Source: Deinandra increscens subsp. villosa
Taxonomy: Eukaryota > Streptophyta > Magnoliopsida > Asterales > Asteraceae
Assembly: GCA_039602395.1 (NCBI GenBank)
Contig: JBCNJP010000019.1
Coordinates: 6,030,997-6,094,996 of the forward strand
DNA length: 64,000 nucleotides
Reading direction: 5' to 3'
The notes under the pieces were generated by a model that did no database searches, was not told the origin of the DNA, and was given only the letters and a program-made list of their open reading frames with translations. A program made the translations under genes and the position numbers. The stretch's first letter is position 1, and each line of letters opens with the position of its first letter. This document shows, piece after piece, positions 1 to 9,541 of this stretch.

Positions 1-527
1 CCACTCCAATAATATGCCTTTGACAAGTAATAACAAATTTAATGGCCCAAATTCATTCTTAAACTTCTTAAATTAAATAAGGCATTGATTATATTAACAA
101 ACATGTCGTTGCAGCTTGACAACAATCAAAACCTTAGAAAATAACCCAACTCTTTAATACTCAAACTTGATGTATAGTGAGTTGTCAAAGAACCACGTGA
201 ATCAAAAGCTTAGAAAAATAACGATAGTGCACAAGGACTGGATTTATTACATGACTTTCACAACTCAAGATTTCAGTGGTTTGTTACAAATACATTCTTC
301 TAAAGTCCATGGACTGGAGACAATGGTCACAGAGGTGGCATAACTTCTGAGGTGACAATTTTAATTTTGAATAATTAAGATAATTAATTAATCCTATCTT
401 TGTCTTTTTAAAGATATAATTATTGTTGGTTATTTTAGATCAACTTTGACAAGGACGAAGAGATTATTGGGATAAATGGAACAGTTGGAGTCACCACCGG
501 GCGTCAAGCACGTAATACAGTAATATG

Positions 528-808
528 TGTTAGCCCAATCGGTTAATAAAAACGAAGAATACGAACACAAACTCTTCTAAAAAAGAAAAAATAAACTGAA
601 CTTTGAATCTAATGGTTTGTGGTATAAAGAAATAGAGAAAACACATACCCTATTTATAAGCAATTAACCTAAACAATCCTATTCCAACTCTAATACTCTT
701 TATAATTATCCTAATTAATAAATTATTAGATAAACCATAATCTAAATAATAAACTAGCTTATTTATCTCTTAACTTTTACCCTTTTAATTACAAGATTAG
801 CCCTTCAT
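528..808 (-). repeat. 3' LTR of the TRIM (minus orientation)
   Basis: Nearly identical to 1951-2228. The differences are mainly TGTTAG versus TGTTGG at the edge and small A/T length changes. High LTR similarity suggests a fairly recent insertion. Confidence 0.9.
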
Positions 809-1950
809 TCACCCCCCCTAATCTTGTAACACCTTTCTTCACCTTTAGTGTTGGTTCCCAACACTTGATATGACTTTTATCCCGTGAACCCGACTTTTCC
901 CGGACACCCGACCTTTACCCTGGTCACGTCCAAAGTCCTCCACAACCGGCTATTGTTTGTCACCTCACAGAACCCGTTTACGCATAACCCTTCCGTGACA
1001 AGAGAGACTTCTTCCACCGATCAAGAAAACAAAGCTATCCACTTATACCGTTTTCTTAAACTCGCTAAACAAACAAGATCCAAAGCCACCCGCTTTGTTG
1101 AATCTTTTCCGCTCGTTTTTTCCGTGATTCGGTTAAGTTCTCCGATTCCAGTGACGCACCCACAATCTACCTTCGGATTCTTCTTTGAAAAACAATACAC
1201 GAACACACATAAATAGAAAACCGAATTTACTTACTTACGTTCCACCTTTTGCGACACCTAGCTGTCGGCAAAAAAAAAAACTCTTTGTGATTTTGTAACA
1301 AATCCACTTGCTGGCCACGTAGAAAACTTCACAAATCAATAATTTAACTTTGTTCAATCGTTTCCGTCGATGAAAACAATCTGTTACTAAAACTTCGATG
1401 AACACACAATGCTTCTTCCCTTGGCTATGAATCTTCAGTTTTCTTTATGCTTCTAACTTAAAACTTAGCTCACCACGGAAGAAAACTTTGAAACAAATAG
1501 AATAACAGATATGTTCCGACCTTTCCAATCGTAAATTGCAACCAAAGTCTAAAACCAACCGAGTTAATACGCTGATCAAGTAATTAACCGCACCTCTTTT
1601 CCCGTGATCGAACATAAACCTACACCCCGCTTTTGTTGATGTCGATCACCAAAATAACCGTGCTTGATTACACCGTTGCCCGTTGCATTCCGATTCCGCT
1701 CCTGTTTGTTCTTGCCCGCCGATCCGACCGAAAAACATCCCGTTACCGATCACGACACCAAAACAAACCCGCAAATCAATTGCTACTCCGGTTCTTCCCT
1801 TCGTCCCTTGCTCTGAACTAAATACTAGCCACCCCGACTCACTATTTCTGCTTCCCTTGCAACCTTGCAGCCGAAGGCTTCCGCCCCTTCGAAAGTCGAC
1901 TCTCAAACCGGACCTTTATGTCTTCACGAACCCTAGGCTCTGGTACCATT

Positions 1951-2228
1951 TGTTGGCCCAATCGGTTAATAAAAACGAAGAATACGAACACAAACTTTCT
2001 AAAAAGAAAAAATAAACTGAACTTTGAATCTAATGGTTTGTGGTATAAAGAAATAGAGAAAACACATACCCTATTTATAAGCAATTAACCTAAACAATCT
2101 TATTCCAACTCTAATACTCTTTATAATTATCCTAATTAATAAACTATTAGATAAACCATAATCTAAATAATAAACTAGCTAATTTATCTCTTAACTTTTA
2201 CCATTTTAATTACAAGATTAGCCCTTCA
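1951..2228 (-). repeat. 5' LTR of the TRIM (minus orientation)
   Basis: Direct copy of 528-808. The primer-binding site lies immediately next to it, at 1936-1948, which sets the element's orientation. Confidence 0.9.
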
Positions 2229-2852
2229 ATATGTTTGTTAAGTCTTGTGACGAATACGAAAACCGACGGCCCGTTTAGTAAGGAAACGAAGGAAACGGGT
2301 ACTCGTTTTTCGGTACCGTGGGATGGCGGGTTCGTTTGCAGGGTTTTTTGGGCGTGCTGGGCTTTACATGGATGGGCTGGGTTGCCATTTGAAAGGTGTA
2401 ATGTGAATTTATCATTTGATGTAGTTTTCTAGCGGCCTCCATTGGGCTAATGCTGAAAAATGGGCCAAAAACACGAATTTGAGCAAGAAAGTGAAGGGAA
2501 AGAATCGAGAAGTTTCCTTTCGTCAGATCCCCCCACCACACGTAGAAGCAGACTTTGAGCTTACGCGACATATTCCAGAAACTTCTTTAACAACTCTTTT
2601 TTATTTCTTTTAATTTCAGTTTACACCCTTACACTTTGAATTGTTTACACAAATAGCTATATTTTGACCTGTTCTTCTTTTATGTAAATTTACATTTAAC
2701 TCCCCCCTCATTATACATACGTTCATTAACATCGTTAAGATAAGATCAAGCCACGTTGGACTCTTAAAATTAAATAATAAAGGTTTAATAAAAAATTAAG
2801 CAGAAAGACTTCCGTAGCTTTTGCTTGCCGACCAATCTATTCACTTATTCTC

Positions 2853-2860
2853 TATATAAA
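2853..2860 (+). promoter_or_regulatory. Candidate TATA box of the HIPP gene
   Basis: CTATATAAA lies about 250 bp before a candidate leader donor (CACGTG|GTGAGTAT, cut after 3112) whose acceptor TTTTCAG ends at 3497. This suggests a 5' UTR intron of about 385 bp, 12 bp before the start codon. The transcription start is not verified. Confidence 0.5.
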
Positions 2861-3509
2861 CCGTTTTTTCTTTCATGAAGCCGCATTCCTTTTATACATC
2901 ATTTCAAAAAAATATCTTGACAAAGACCTCCCTCCAGTTGATCACCGGCAAACTCTTCTGGCCAAAAGTTTTACAGGTTTCATTTTCATTTGTCAGTTTT
3001 TTTGTTGCATTTTAATCCATGTAGTCATGTAGATATACAGACACTCACACATCCATAGTCTGCCAGCCTTGCCTTGTAGCCTCTAATAACATCATGATTC
3101 TCCCTTCACGTGGTGAGTATTTAAGCCGTTAAAAAAAAAGATGTACACACATATTTACTTATCTATTTTTGAAGTATATATTATAAATAACGCTTTAAGG
3201 TGATGCAGAATTAATCTCCGTTCCTTCCTTCGCCGATTAGATTCCCGGTTTGCACAATTCCTCTTTTAATTCCTTCTTTTTTTTATATTAGAAAACCTTT
3301 AATCTGTTTTTTTTTTTTCATTTCGTATACCAAGTCTAACCATGAATGGTCATTTATTATAATTATGTTCCTCAATTTTGATTTGCTTAATGATGTAGCT
3401 ATTATATGCGATTGAGAGTTTGAGACTAACCCATTGATTAATAATTCTGAGATAATAATTCAATATATGTTTGGATTTGCAATTTTAACCTTTTCAGCTG
3501 AATTCAACG

Positions 3510-4184
3510 ATGACAACTCCAAAGAGACTTGATCTACAAATCCATCCGTTTTGTAACTGTGACGGATGCGTGAAAAGGGTGAAAAGGGCACTTGGCAAAC
3601 TTTATGATGTCAAAGTGTTAGCAATGGATCCCGATATCGGGAAATTTAAAATCTTGACCTCTAACGACCCCGAGACAATAAATCATGCTCTCAAACGTGT
3701 TTTTCCCAAAAGGAATATCGATCTGGCTCAAGAGATCACTAGTCCGTCGTATCCTCCGATGCGTCGTGTTACTGATGTTGAAGATATGGCTAGAGCATTG
3801 CTTAAAATGTCACAAGTTAATGGAGTAGGAAGTGTGGAGTACACACAAACAAATACTTTCAAGATTAACTTCACCAACAACGGTCGTAACCACCCAACCG
3901 TCTCTAGTCGTTTACCACCTACACTCCAAGATCTACAAGGTTCTATTGGTGTTCACTTTGAAGATACACCACCTCCATCACCACCGCCAGGTCCGCCACC
4001 ACAAACTTATATCAGGCCATCTGCTCCACCTATGCCCACATCTCCACCATCACCGCTACCGCTAACTTATATCAGGCCATCTGCTCCACCTGTGCCCACA
4101 CCTCCGGATCTGGTTTATGGGTACCCTATAGAGTTCTATGGTTACGATGAAAATCGTCCACGTGGCTGTTGCAACATTCTTTGA
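3510..4184 (+). CDS. Heavy-metal-associated isoprenylated plant protein (HIPP)-like
   Basis: The protein has 224 residues in a single coding exon. An N-terminal HMA-type domain (about residues 5-66) carries C15-x-C17-D-G-C20 in the metal-binding loop, in the form FCNCDGCVKRVKRAL. A second weaker HMA-like segment spans about 85-122 (MARALLKMSQVNGVGSVEYT). A proline-rich tail (about 150-205) follows, and the end is CNIL, a CaaX box. HIPPs bind metals or act as metallochaperones and protein-interaction hubs, often anchored to membranes by prenylation. Leu in the last position favours geranylgeranylation. The tail contains an exact 60-bp (20-residue) duplication at 4005-4064 and 4065-4107, around YIRPSAPP. 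The start follows a probable leader intron acceptor at 3497. Binding of a specific metal is not predicted. Confidence 0.88.
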   Translation: MTTPKRLDLQIHPFCNCDGCVKRVKRALGKLYDVKVLAMDPDIGKFKILTSNDPETINHALKRVFPKRNIDLAQEITSPSYPPMRRVTDVEDMARALLKMSQVNGVGSVEYTQTNTFKINFTNNGRNHPTVSSRLPPTLQDLQGSIGVHFEDTPPPSPPPGPPPQTYIRPSAPPMPTSPPSPLPLTYIRPSAPPVPTPPDLVYGYPIEFYGYDENRPRGCCNIL

Positions 4185-5828
4185 GTGATCACTTAATGAT
4201 CAAATTCTGTTTTGTTGGTTTTGGCTTTGTTTACATACTTATACGAGTTTGTAACCATTCTTTTATTCTTCTCACGGGTCTTTCTGTGAGTATTTATATG
4301 AGCATCATTGTACGTTTGACATATTTACTTTATATGTGATCCGGTTTTTTGTATGTTTAATCCTAGTGTACAATGTTGTGAGCATGAACAAATTATCATT
4401 CTTAAGGAAATAAGGGTAGATGATCCGTACCGTTCTTTTTAAAAAAATAAAATTAATAATAGTAACACCTTATTCATATATTACAAGAATAAAATTAACT
4501 TGACAAACATATGGAACGAAACAGGAGAATTACGCCACCTACACCAGCACATGTCCTTCCGAATTTGATCAATTGATCTCTTCAATTATCGTTGTGGGAG
4601 GAATTCACCTGGTTATTCTCACTTAGTAGTGAGTTTTTTTACTTAAGTTTCATTTGTAAGCTCCAACTCAAATAACTTTTATGTACTTCATTATATTTTA
4701 TTAAATTTATTACATAAAAAACTGAAAAATGAATTTCTATAACTAACTTTGTTTTAAACAACATATATGAGTTCTTCTCAAATTCCATAGGAAACCTAGT
4801 TATTTTTAGAAAAACCCCTGTCTTATCTCTGGAGCATTTTACTCACACATGGTTTTGAACCCACCTAGAAAATGGAAAGAAAACGCCAAAGTTATGCTCA
4901 AACTTACCGAGTAGGAACCAAGGTCGCCAGATTCGCAGATGAGATCGTTTCCCCACTGGAAATCGCCCCCGATCTGAGACTATTCCGGCGAAATCAATAT
5001 CATCGGGATACGACCGGATCATTACCAGGTCATCTCCGCCTCTCGTTGCTACTGGTGGTCGCCGACGTGAATCTGCACCAACAAAAATATTGCCGCCGCG
5101 ACTAAAAAGCGAAGGGGGAACGCGACTGTAAACTAAACAGGAGAAGAGAAGGAGTCACCGGAACACCGAGAGCGACTAGCCGCCATCATTGCGGGCTCGT
5201 CGACTACAGGAGCCGGCTTTCTTCTTTCTTTGTGATCTTCTCCTTCTTTCTTTCCTTTTAACCGTAAGTATGTATGTTTTTTTTTATATGTGTTCAAACA
5301 AGACCACAAGAAGGATAGATATTTTTTTCGATTTTAATGTTTTATTCTCTAAATTTTGTAAGAACTAAAATGTATTTGAATTAATAATGGTTTTTAACAT
5401 CATTAGTGATAAATGATCTCCTAATATAATAACTTTATTTAAAGGACTTAATTTGAAATCGGTGTAAAATATAAAACAACTTCTGTGTAATTTAATCTTT
5501 GTATAACTAACTAGTTGTAAATCTAGATAAGAAGAGAAGAAGTAAACGGTCTAATTAACATAATAGTTGAACGAACTGTTTGATAGGTATTTTATGCCAA
5601 CTAGCTTAATTTTAATATAATTTCATCCGAATATAGGTTTTATATTACATAAATTGGAATGCGACTTGAACAATAAAATGGTTATGTTCATACTTAATCT
5701 TTCAATTATAGTCAACTCAAATGGCTGTCAAAGCTTTACCTAGCTATAACCTTGTATACCGTCAATGTAAACCATTAGAAAAGAAGTTGTATAAACAAGC
5801 GATTCACAACTTTAATATGGAGTTTTTG
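4185..5828. other. Intergenic, with a GC-richer patch at 4880-5230
   Basis: The HIPP 3' UTR is followed by AT-rich DNA. The patch at 4880-5230 has higher GC and a 77-codon open frame (4872-5105) that resembles nothing I know. Its composition is like a first exon or leader (TCTCCGCC, GCCGCCGCG, ending CTTCTTTCTTTGTG). No gene is called. Confidence 0.5.
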
Positions 5829-6152
5829 CAGGGCCGTCCCTGAGAATGGTAAAAAGATTTTAGGCCCGGCACAAGACAAAAACTGGGCCCCTAAGTCAAT
5901 AATCACTCAAAAAAAAATTATTAAAAGCAATCCATAAAGAAAAGAACAAAAAATAAATATGCTAGCTATAAGAATTGAACATGTGTCTCGTCTTTAAGTA
6001 GGAAGACTATTGACCAATTAATCTACTAATGTTTTAGTTAATACCTTAGAAAACACACTATATAACCACGACTTCAAAAACGATTTTGGTGCCCCTTAAC
6101 CTTTTGGGCCCGGCTCAGTGGCTGATGCTGCGCCACCTCCTAGCCGGCCCTG
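5829..6152. mobile_element. hAT-type MITE just upstream of the kinase start codon
   Basis: Terminal inverted repeats CAGGGCCGTCC and AGCCGGCCCTG (reverse complement CAGGGCCGGCT) bound 324 bp. An exact 8-bp duplication AGTTTTTG flanks it (5821-5828 and 6153-6160). The 8-bp target duplication and CAGGG ends are hAT features. No transposase is present. The right end is only 48 bp before the ATG at 6201, so it lies in the leader or core promoter of that gene. Confidence 0.9.
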
Positions 6153-6709
6153 AGTTTTTGCTCATTCATTTCATAATCTGACATACAAAATTCACATATA
6201 ATGGCTCTTCTTCCAGATCTAGAACACTTGAGAATCCCATTTGATGGAATCAAATCTGCCACCAACAACTTCTCTCACCAAAATTTCCTCGGCCAAGGCG
6301 GATTTGGGCCGGTCTACAAAGCTAAACTCCCCTCCTCCACCGGCTCAAGTGATCAGCAAGGTATAAATGTTGCTGTAAAGCGGTTAGACGCGAAAGGCAT
6401 GCAAGGACAACATGAGTTCCTAACCGAGATTGTTATGCTTGCTAGTTACAAACATGACAATCTTGTTTCTCTCGTTGGGTTTTGTGATGAGGGTAATGAG
6501 AAAGTTCTTGTTTACAAACACGAGGTTAATGGAAGCCTTGACAACCATCTCTCCTCCACGAACCTTACATGTGAGCAACGTCTCCAAATTTGTGTTGGCG
6601 CTGCTCGAGGACTTGAGTATCTTCATGACGGTGTGGGAGCCAGTCATAGGGTGCTACACCGCGACATAAAAAGCTCGAATATTTTGCTAGATGCAAATTG
6701 GAAAGCTAA

Positions 6710-7420
6710 GGGGCCGTTTAGTTGTGGAAAATGTTTTCTAGTTTTCCATTTCTAGTTTTCTAGAAAATGAAATGAGTTTTCCATCTCTAGAAAACACATG
6801 AAATTTTTTGAAAACGCGTTCAAATTTGAAAGATGAAATTTTCATTTTCAAAATTAGAAAACTAGAAAACATGTTCAAATCAACTCTTTTCTATTTGTTT
6901 TCTATATCTACATTTCATTAAATTTCCTTACATATGACAAAATTAAAGAACAAAGTATTAGAATAAAACACATAAAGTAAAGACAATACATATATAAAAG
7001 ATTTAAAATAATAAGTCAATGATCCCGTCAAGTCAAAGAACATCTACGTACACCACAAAATAATAAAACATATTATCAACGTTGCGTATGAGGTCGAGCG
7101 GAGGAGCAGAAGATCCGTCGACGATGCGGTGGAGCAGACGGCGACAGAGGTAACGGAGGAGAGGTCGAGCGGTTGTGCGTATAAACTTTAGAAAATGAAC
7201 GCCCCTTTTCTTTTGTATATATTTGGAAAACAAAAATAGAAATCAGAAAACAGTAAAAAATGTGTTTTCCATTTTTAGTTAAAATTTAGAAAACACTATT
7301 TTCTGTTTTCCTGAAAAACGTTTTCTAAAAAATACAATTTGAACGCGTTTTCTGTTTTTCTTGTTTTCTTGAAAAACGAAAATGGAAAACACCTCTTGTT
7401 TTCCACAACTAAACGCGCCT
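6710..7420. mobile_element. Tourist-like (PIF/Harbinger-type) element inside the kinase exon
   Basis: The inverted ends share GTTTAGTTGTGGAAAA, preceded by GGGGCC on the left and AGGCGC on the right (read inward). The flanks repeat TAA (6707-6709 and 7421-7423), the target-site type of PIF/Harbinger elements. The 711 bp contains many GAAAAC/GTTTTC blocks and a GC-rich core (7080-7180) with two copies of GAGGTCGAGCGG. There is no transposase ORF. Confidence 0.82.
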
Positions 7421-8428
7421 TAAGATTTCGGATTTTGGATTGTCTAAAATAGGTCCAACTAATCAAGAGTTCACTTTTCTTGTTACTAGTGCTTGTGGCA
7501 CGTTCGGCTATGTTGATCCGCTATATGTAAATACCGGGGTGCTTACAAAAGAATCTGACGTGTATTCTTTTGGAGTTGTATTATTTGAAGTCTTGTGCGG
7601 AAGACCCGCAATGATTGTGAACTATGAAGACAAGCGTAGATTTCTATCTGGCTTGGTAAAACTACATCAGGAGAATGAGACATTACACAAGATCATAATG
7701 CCTAGTCTACTTGAGCAAATGAAACCGTATTCGTTACAAGTGTTCTCCAATATTGCTTTTCAATGCTTGAATACAGATCGCAAACAACGCCCAACGATGG
7801 GTTTCATTGTCAAATGCTTAGAAACCGCTTTAAAACATCAACTTGTAAGTTATCATTTCCTTGGATTGATTGTAGTCTTTTTCTGTAATTAAAATTGCAA
7901 ACTGTTTTATTTGATGTTAGGGTACCCTGACCAAATTGGGGGGATCATTAATGGGTACGGGTGGATTGCTACGAACCAAGTTATGGGGATCAGCAACGGG
8001 TGGATCACCATTTTTGTTCCAGCTTGGGAGCAATCAAAAGCTGTGGAAGATAACGATATATCACTTCCGGTGGATCCATTCACTTGTTTTTACCACTAAA
8101 GATCCATATGGTTTGTTACATGCTTCTGAACAATATGGAGGGTTCAGTGACCACGACCGGGAAAAGATGTTTGTGGTGATAATTCTTATCCTTCTAGCCT
8201 AGTGGTACCTTAGATTTACGTTAAAAAAAAGCAGAGGGTGTTTGGGATTGCTTTTAAACTCTGATTTTCTTGGGGGAAAAATGCTTATTAACTTATTGAT
8301 TTTTCAAAAGTAGTTTTTCTTTTTAATGTTTGGTTTAGCAAGTAATATATATGCCCTATGAAAAGAGAATTTTTTCTCCATATTGTTAAAATGCAATAAT
8401 CGTGTGTTCTATTTATATAGGCCTTCTT

Positions 8429-8530
8429 TATTTGGACACCCACAAGATGATAAAATTTTATATTTGGACATCCTTATACGCAGGTTATAGGCTTATACGC
8501 AGCGTATAAAGTCCTGAGGATGTCCAAATA
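8429..8530. repeat. Small inverted repeat within the lectin intron
   Basis: TATTTGGACACCC (8429-8441) is inverted at 8518-8530 (GGATGTCCAAATA). A further direct copy lies at 8461-8473. It is possibly a tiny MITE; no target duplication was resolved. Confidence 0.5.
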
Positions 8531-9541
8531 GCAACACTCATTTCAAAAGTAATGGTCACAATTTTAAACATTTTTCGAATTAATAATAAACTAATAAACT
8601 AATATATAAGATATACAAAAATTAATATGAAAATGTTATCGTTTAAAATAGCTAAACGGCTTTTCTACGAAAAGACATGTCTCGTTTTGTCAAAAAGGTA
8701 GTGATTTGTTTAAGGTAATTTAAGATCCTCTGTTCAATTATATATATGAGTATAATCAGTGATATGCTAATTGACAAACTCAACCAATTTCTAGAAGCTA
8801 GCGGTCAAAAGTTAATATTTTTACGTTGAATTGTAATGTAATGATGATAATGGTTGATTTTCATAGTTGCATTTTGATGCCGAGGAAGAGATAATTGGGA
8901 TATCCGGAACCGTTGGGATGTGCTATGGTCTTGAGTTAATCACTTCATTGTCATTGGCGACAAACCTAAAAAACTATGGTCCTTTTGGTGAAGGGTGGGG
9001 CAGTACGGCTTCTTTTTCTGAATCATGGGACTGGGGCTTATTTGATGGGTTCTATGGCCGTTGTGGCTCGTACCTGGATGCCGTGGGATGTTGTTTGAAG
9101 AATATCATTTGAAAGGCTCCTTTTTTTTAGAATGGACGAATTTTTTACTTCGATCATAATTCGTTTCCTTTTACTGTAAACAAATAATCTTTCTTACTAA
9201 AATGAAATAGGGATAGGGTTTAACTAGAGACCGCCCAAAGAGGCTCTCGATATGCATGTGGTAGCGGATACAATGAGTAGGGGAAGGTCGTGTGGCTCAT
9301 GACCATCGCAAACAAATAAAACGTGCCAACTGCGGTTTGATTTATCATTTCACATTTCCACAATGTCCCCTACAAGTGTATCCATATGACAGTAATATTC
9401 CCTTAGCTTTCAGTCCTTTGAATTTTGGGTGTCACATGGGAGGAATACAAGAGAAGTTGTACTGGTCGCTACATGCAAAAGTTTTCAAGTCCAACCAAAA
9501 CACACAGTTACACATACCCTGGTTCACAAAACTTCTGGAGC

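Larger units (their letters stand above)
528..2228 (-). mobile_element. TRIM-type non-autonomous LTR retroelement, minus orientation
   Basis: Two direct LTRs (528-808 and 1951-2228, about 280 bp, starting TGTTRG and ending CTTCA on the plus strand) bound about 1.14 kb without a protein ORF. The insertion is flanked by the 5-bp duplication ATATG at 523-527 and 2229-2233. On the minus strand the 5' LTR is followed after 2 nt by TGGTACCAGAGCC (1948-1936), one base from the usual initiator-Met tRNA primer site. Just before the 3' LTR lies a purine tract, the complement of 809-822. Size, structure and lack of gag-pol fit a TRIM or small LARD. It needs proteins from an autonomous relative. Confidence 0.9.
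176..2406 (+). pseudogene. Jacalin-like lectin pseudogene split by a TRIM element
   Basis: Three stretches resemble the lectin half of the kinase-jacalin gene at 6201-9112. Stretch 176-351 contains NQKLRKITIVHKDWIYYMTF, matching NQKLWKITIYHFRWIH. Stretch 439-527 contains INFDKDEEIIGINGTVGV and follows an intron at the same place and phase as in the second copy. Stretch 2234-2406 ends in GFFGRAGLYMDGLGCHLK, the usual jacalin C-terminus. A 1.7-kb retroelement sits between positions 527 and 2229. Independent damage includes a frame change and stop near 341-343 and a one-base frame shift near 2341, between the FVC and GFFGRAG segments. No kinase part lies inside the window; it may lie to the left or be absent. 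Homology is clear and function is lost. Confidence is high for pseudogene status and moderate for the left boundary. Confidence 0.82.
6201..9112 (+). pseudogene. Cytoplasmic receptor-like kinase fused to a jacalin lectin domain, interrupted by a MITE
   Basis: Exons by splice consensus: 6201-7844 (containing the insertion 6710-7420), 7921-8175 and 8867-9112. Without the insertion the frame is open for 476 residues. The kinase part has a Gly loop LGQGGFGPVY (30-39), K60 in VAVK, E76, HRDIKSSN (153-160), then ISDFGLSK, a CGTFGYVDPLY activation-segment end and SDVYSFGVV. The C-terminal half is jacalin-like: LFQLGSNQKLWKITIYH, DEEIIGISGTVG and GFYGRCGSYLDAVGCCLK. No signal peptide or membrane segment precedes the kinase, so a cytoplasmic RLCK-lectin chimera is inferred. 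The insertion falls after K170, directly before the DFG segment. As read, translation stops after 14 extra residues, giving 184 residues without DFG or lectin. No splice pair that restores the frame exactly is evident. A full or alternative transcript cannot be excluded. Confidence 0.85.

Noticed and set aside
884..1216. 110-codon frame inside the TRIM
   Set aside because: Resembles no gag, pol or host protein and lies in a non-autonomous element; treated as a chance frame.
4872..5105. 77-codon frame in the GC-richer patch
   Set aside because: No family resemblance and no splice context; patch noted but gene not called.
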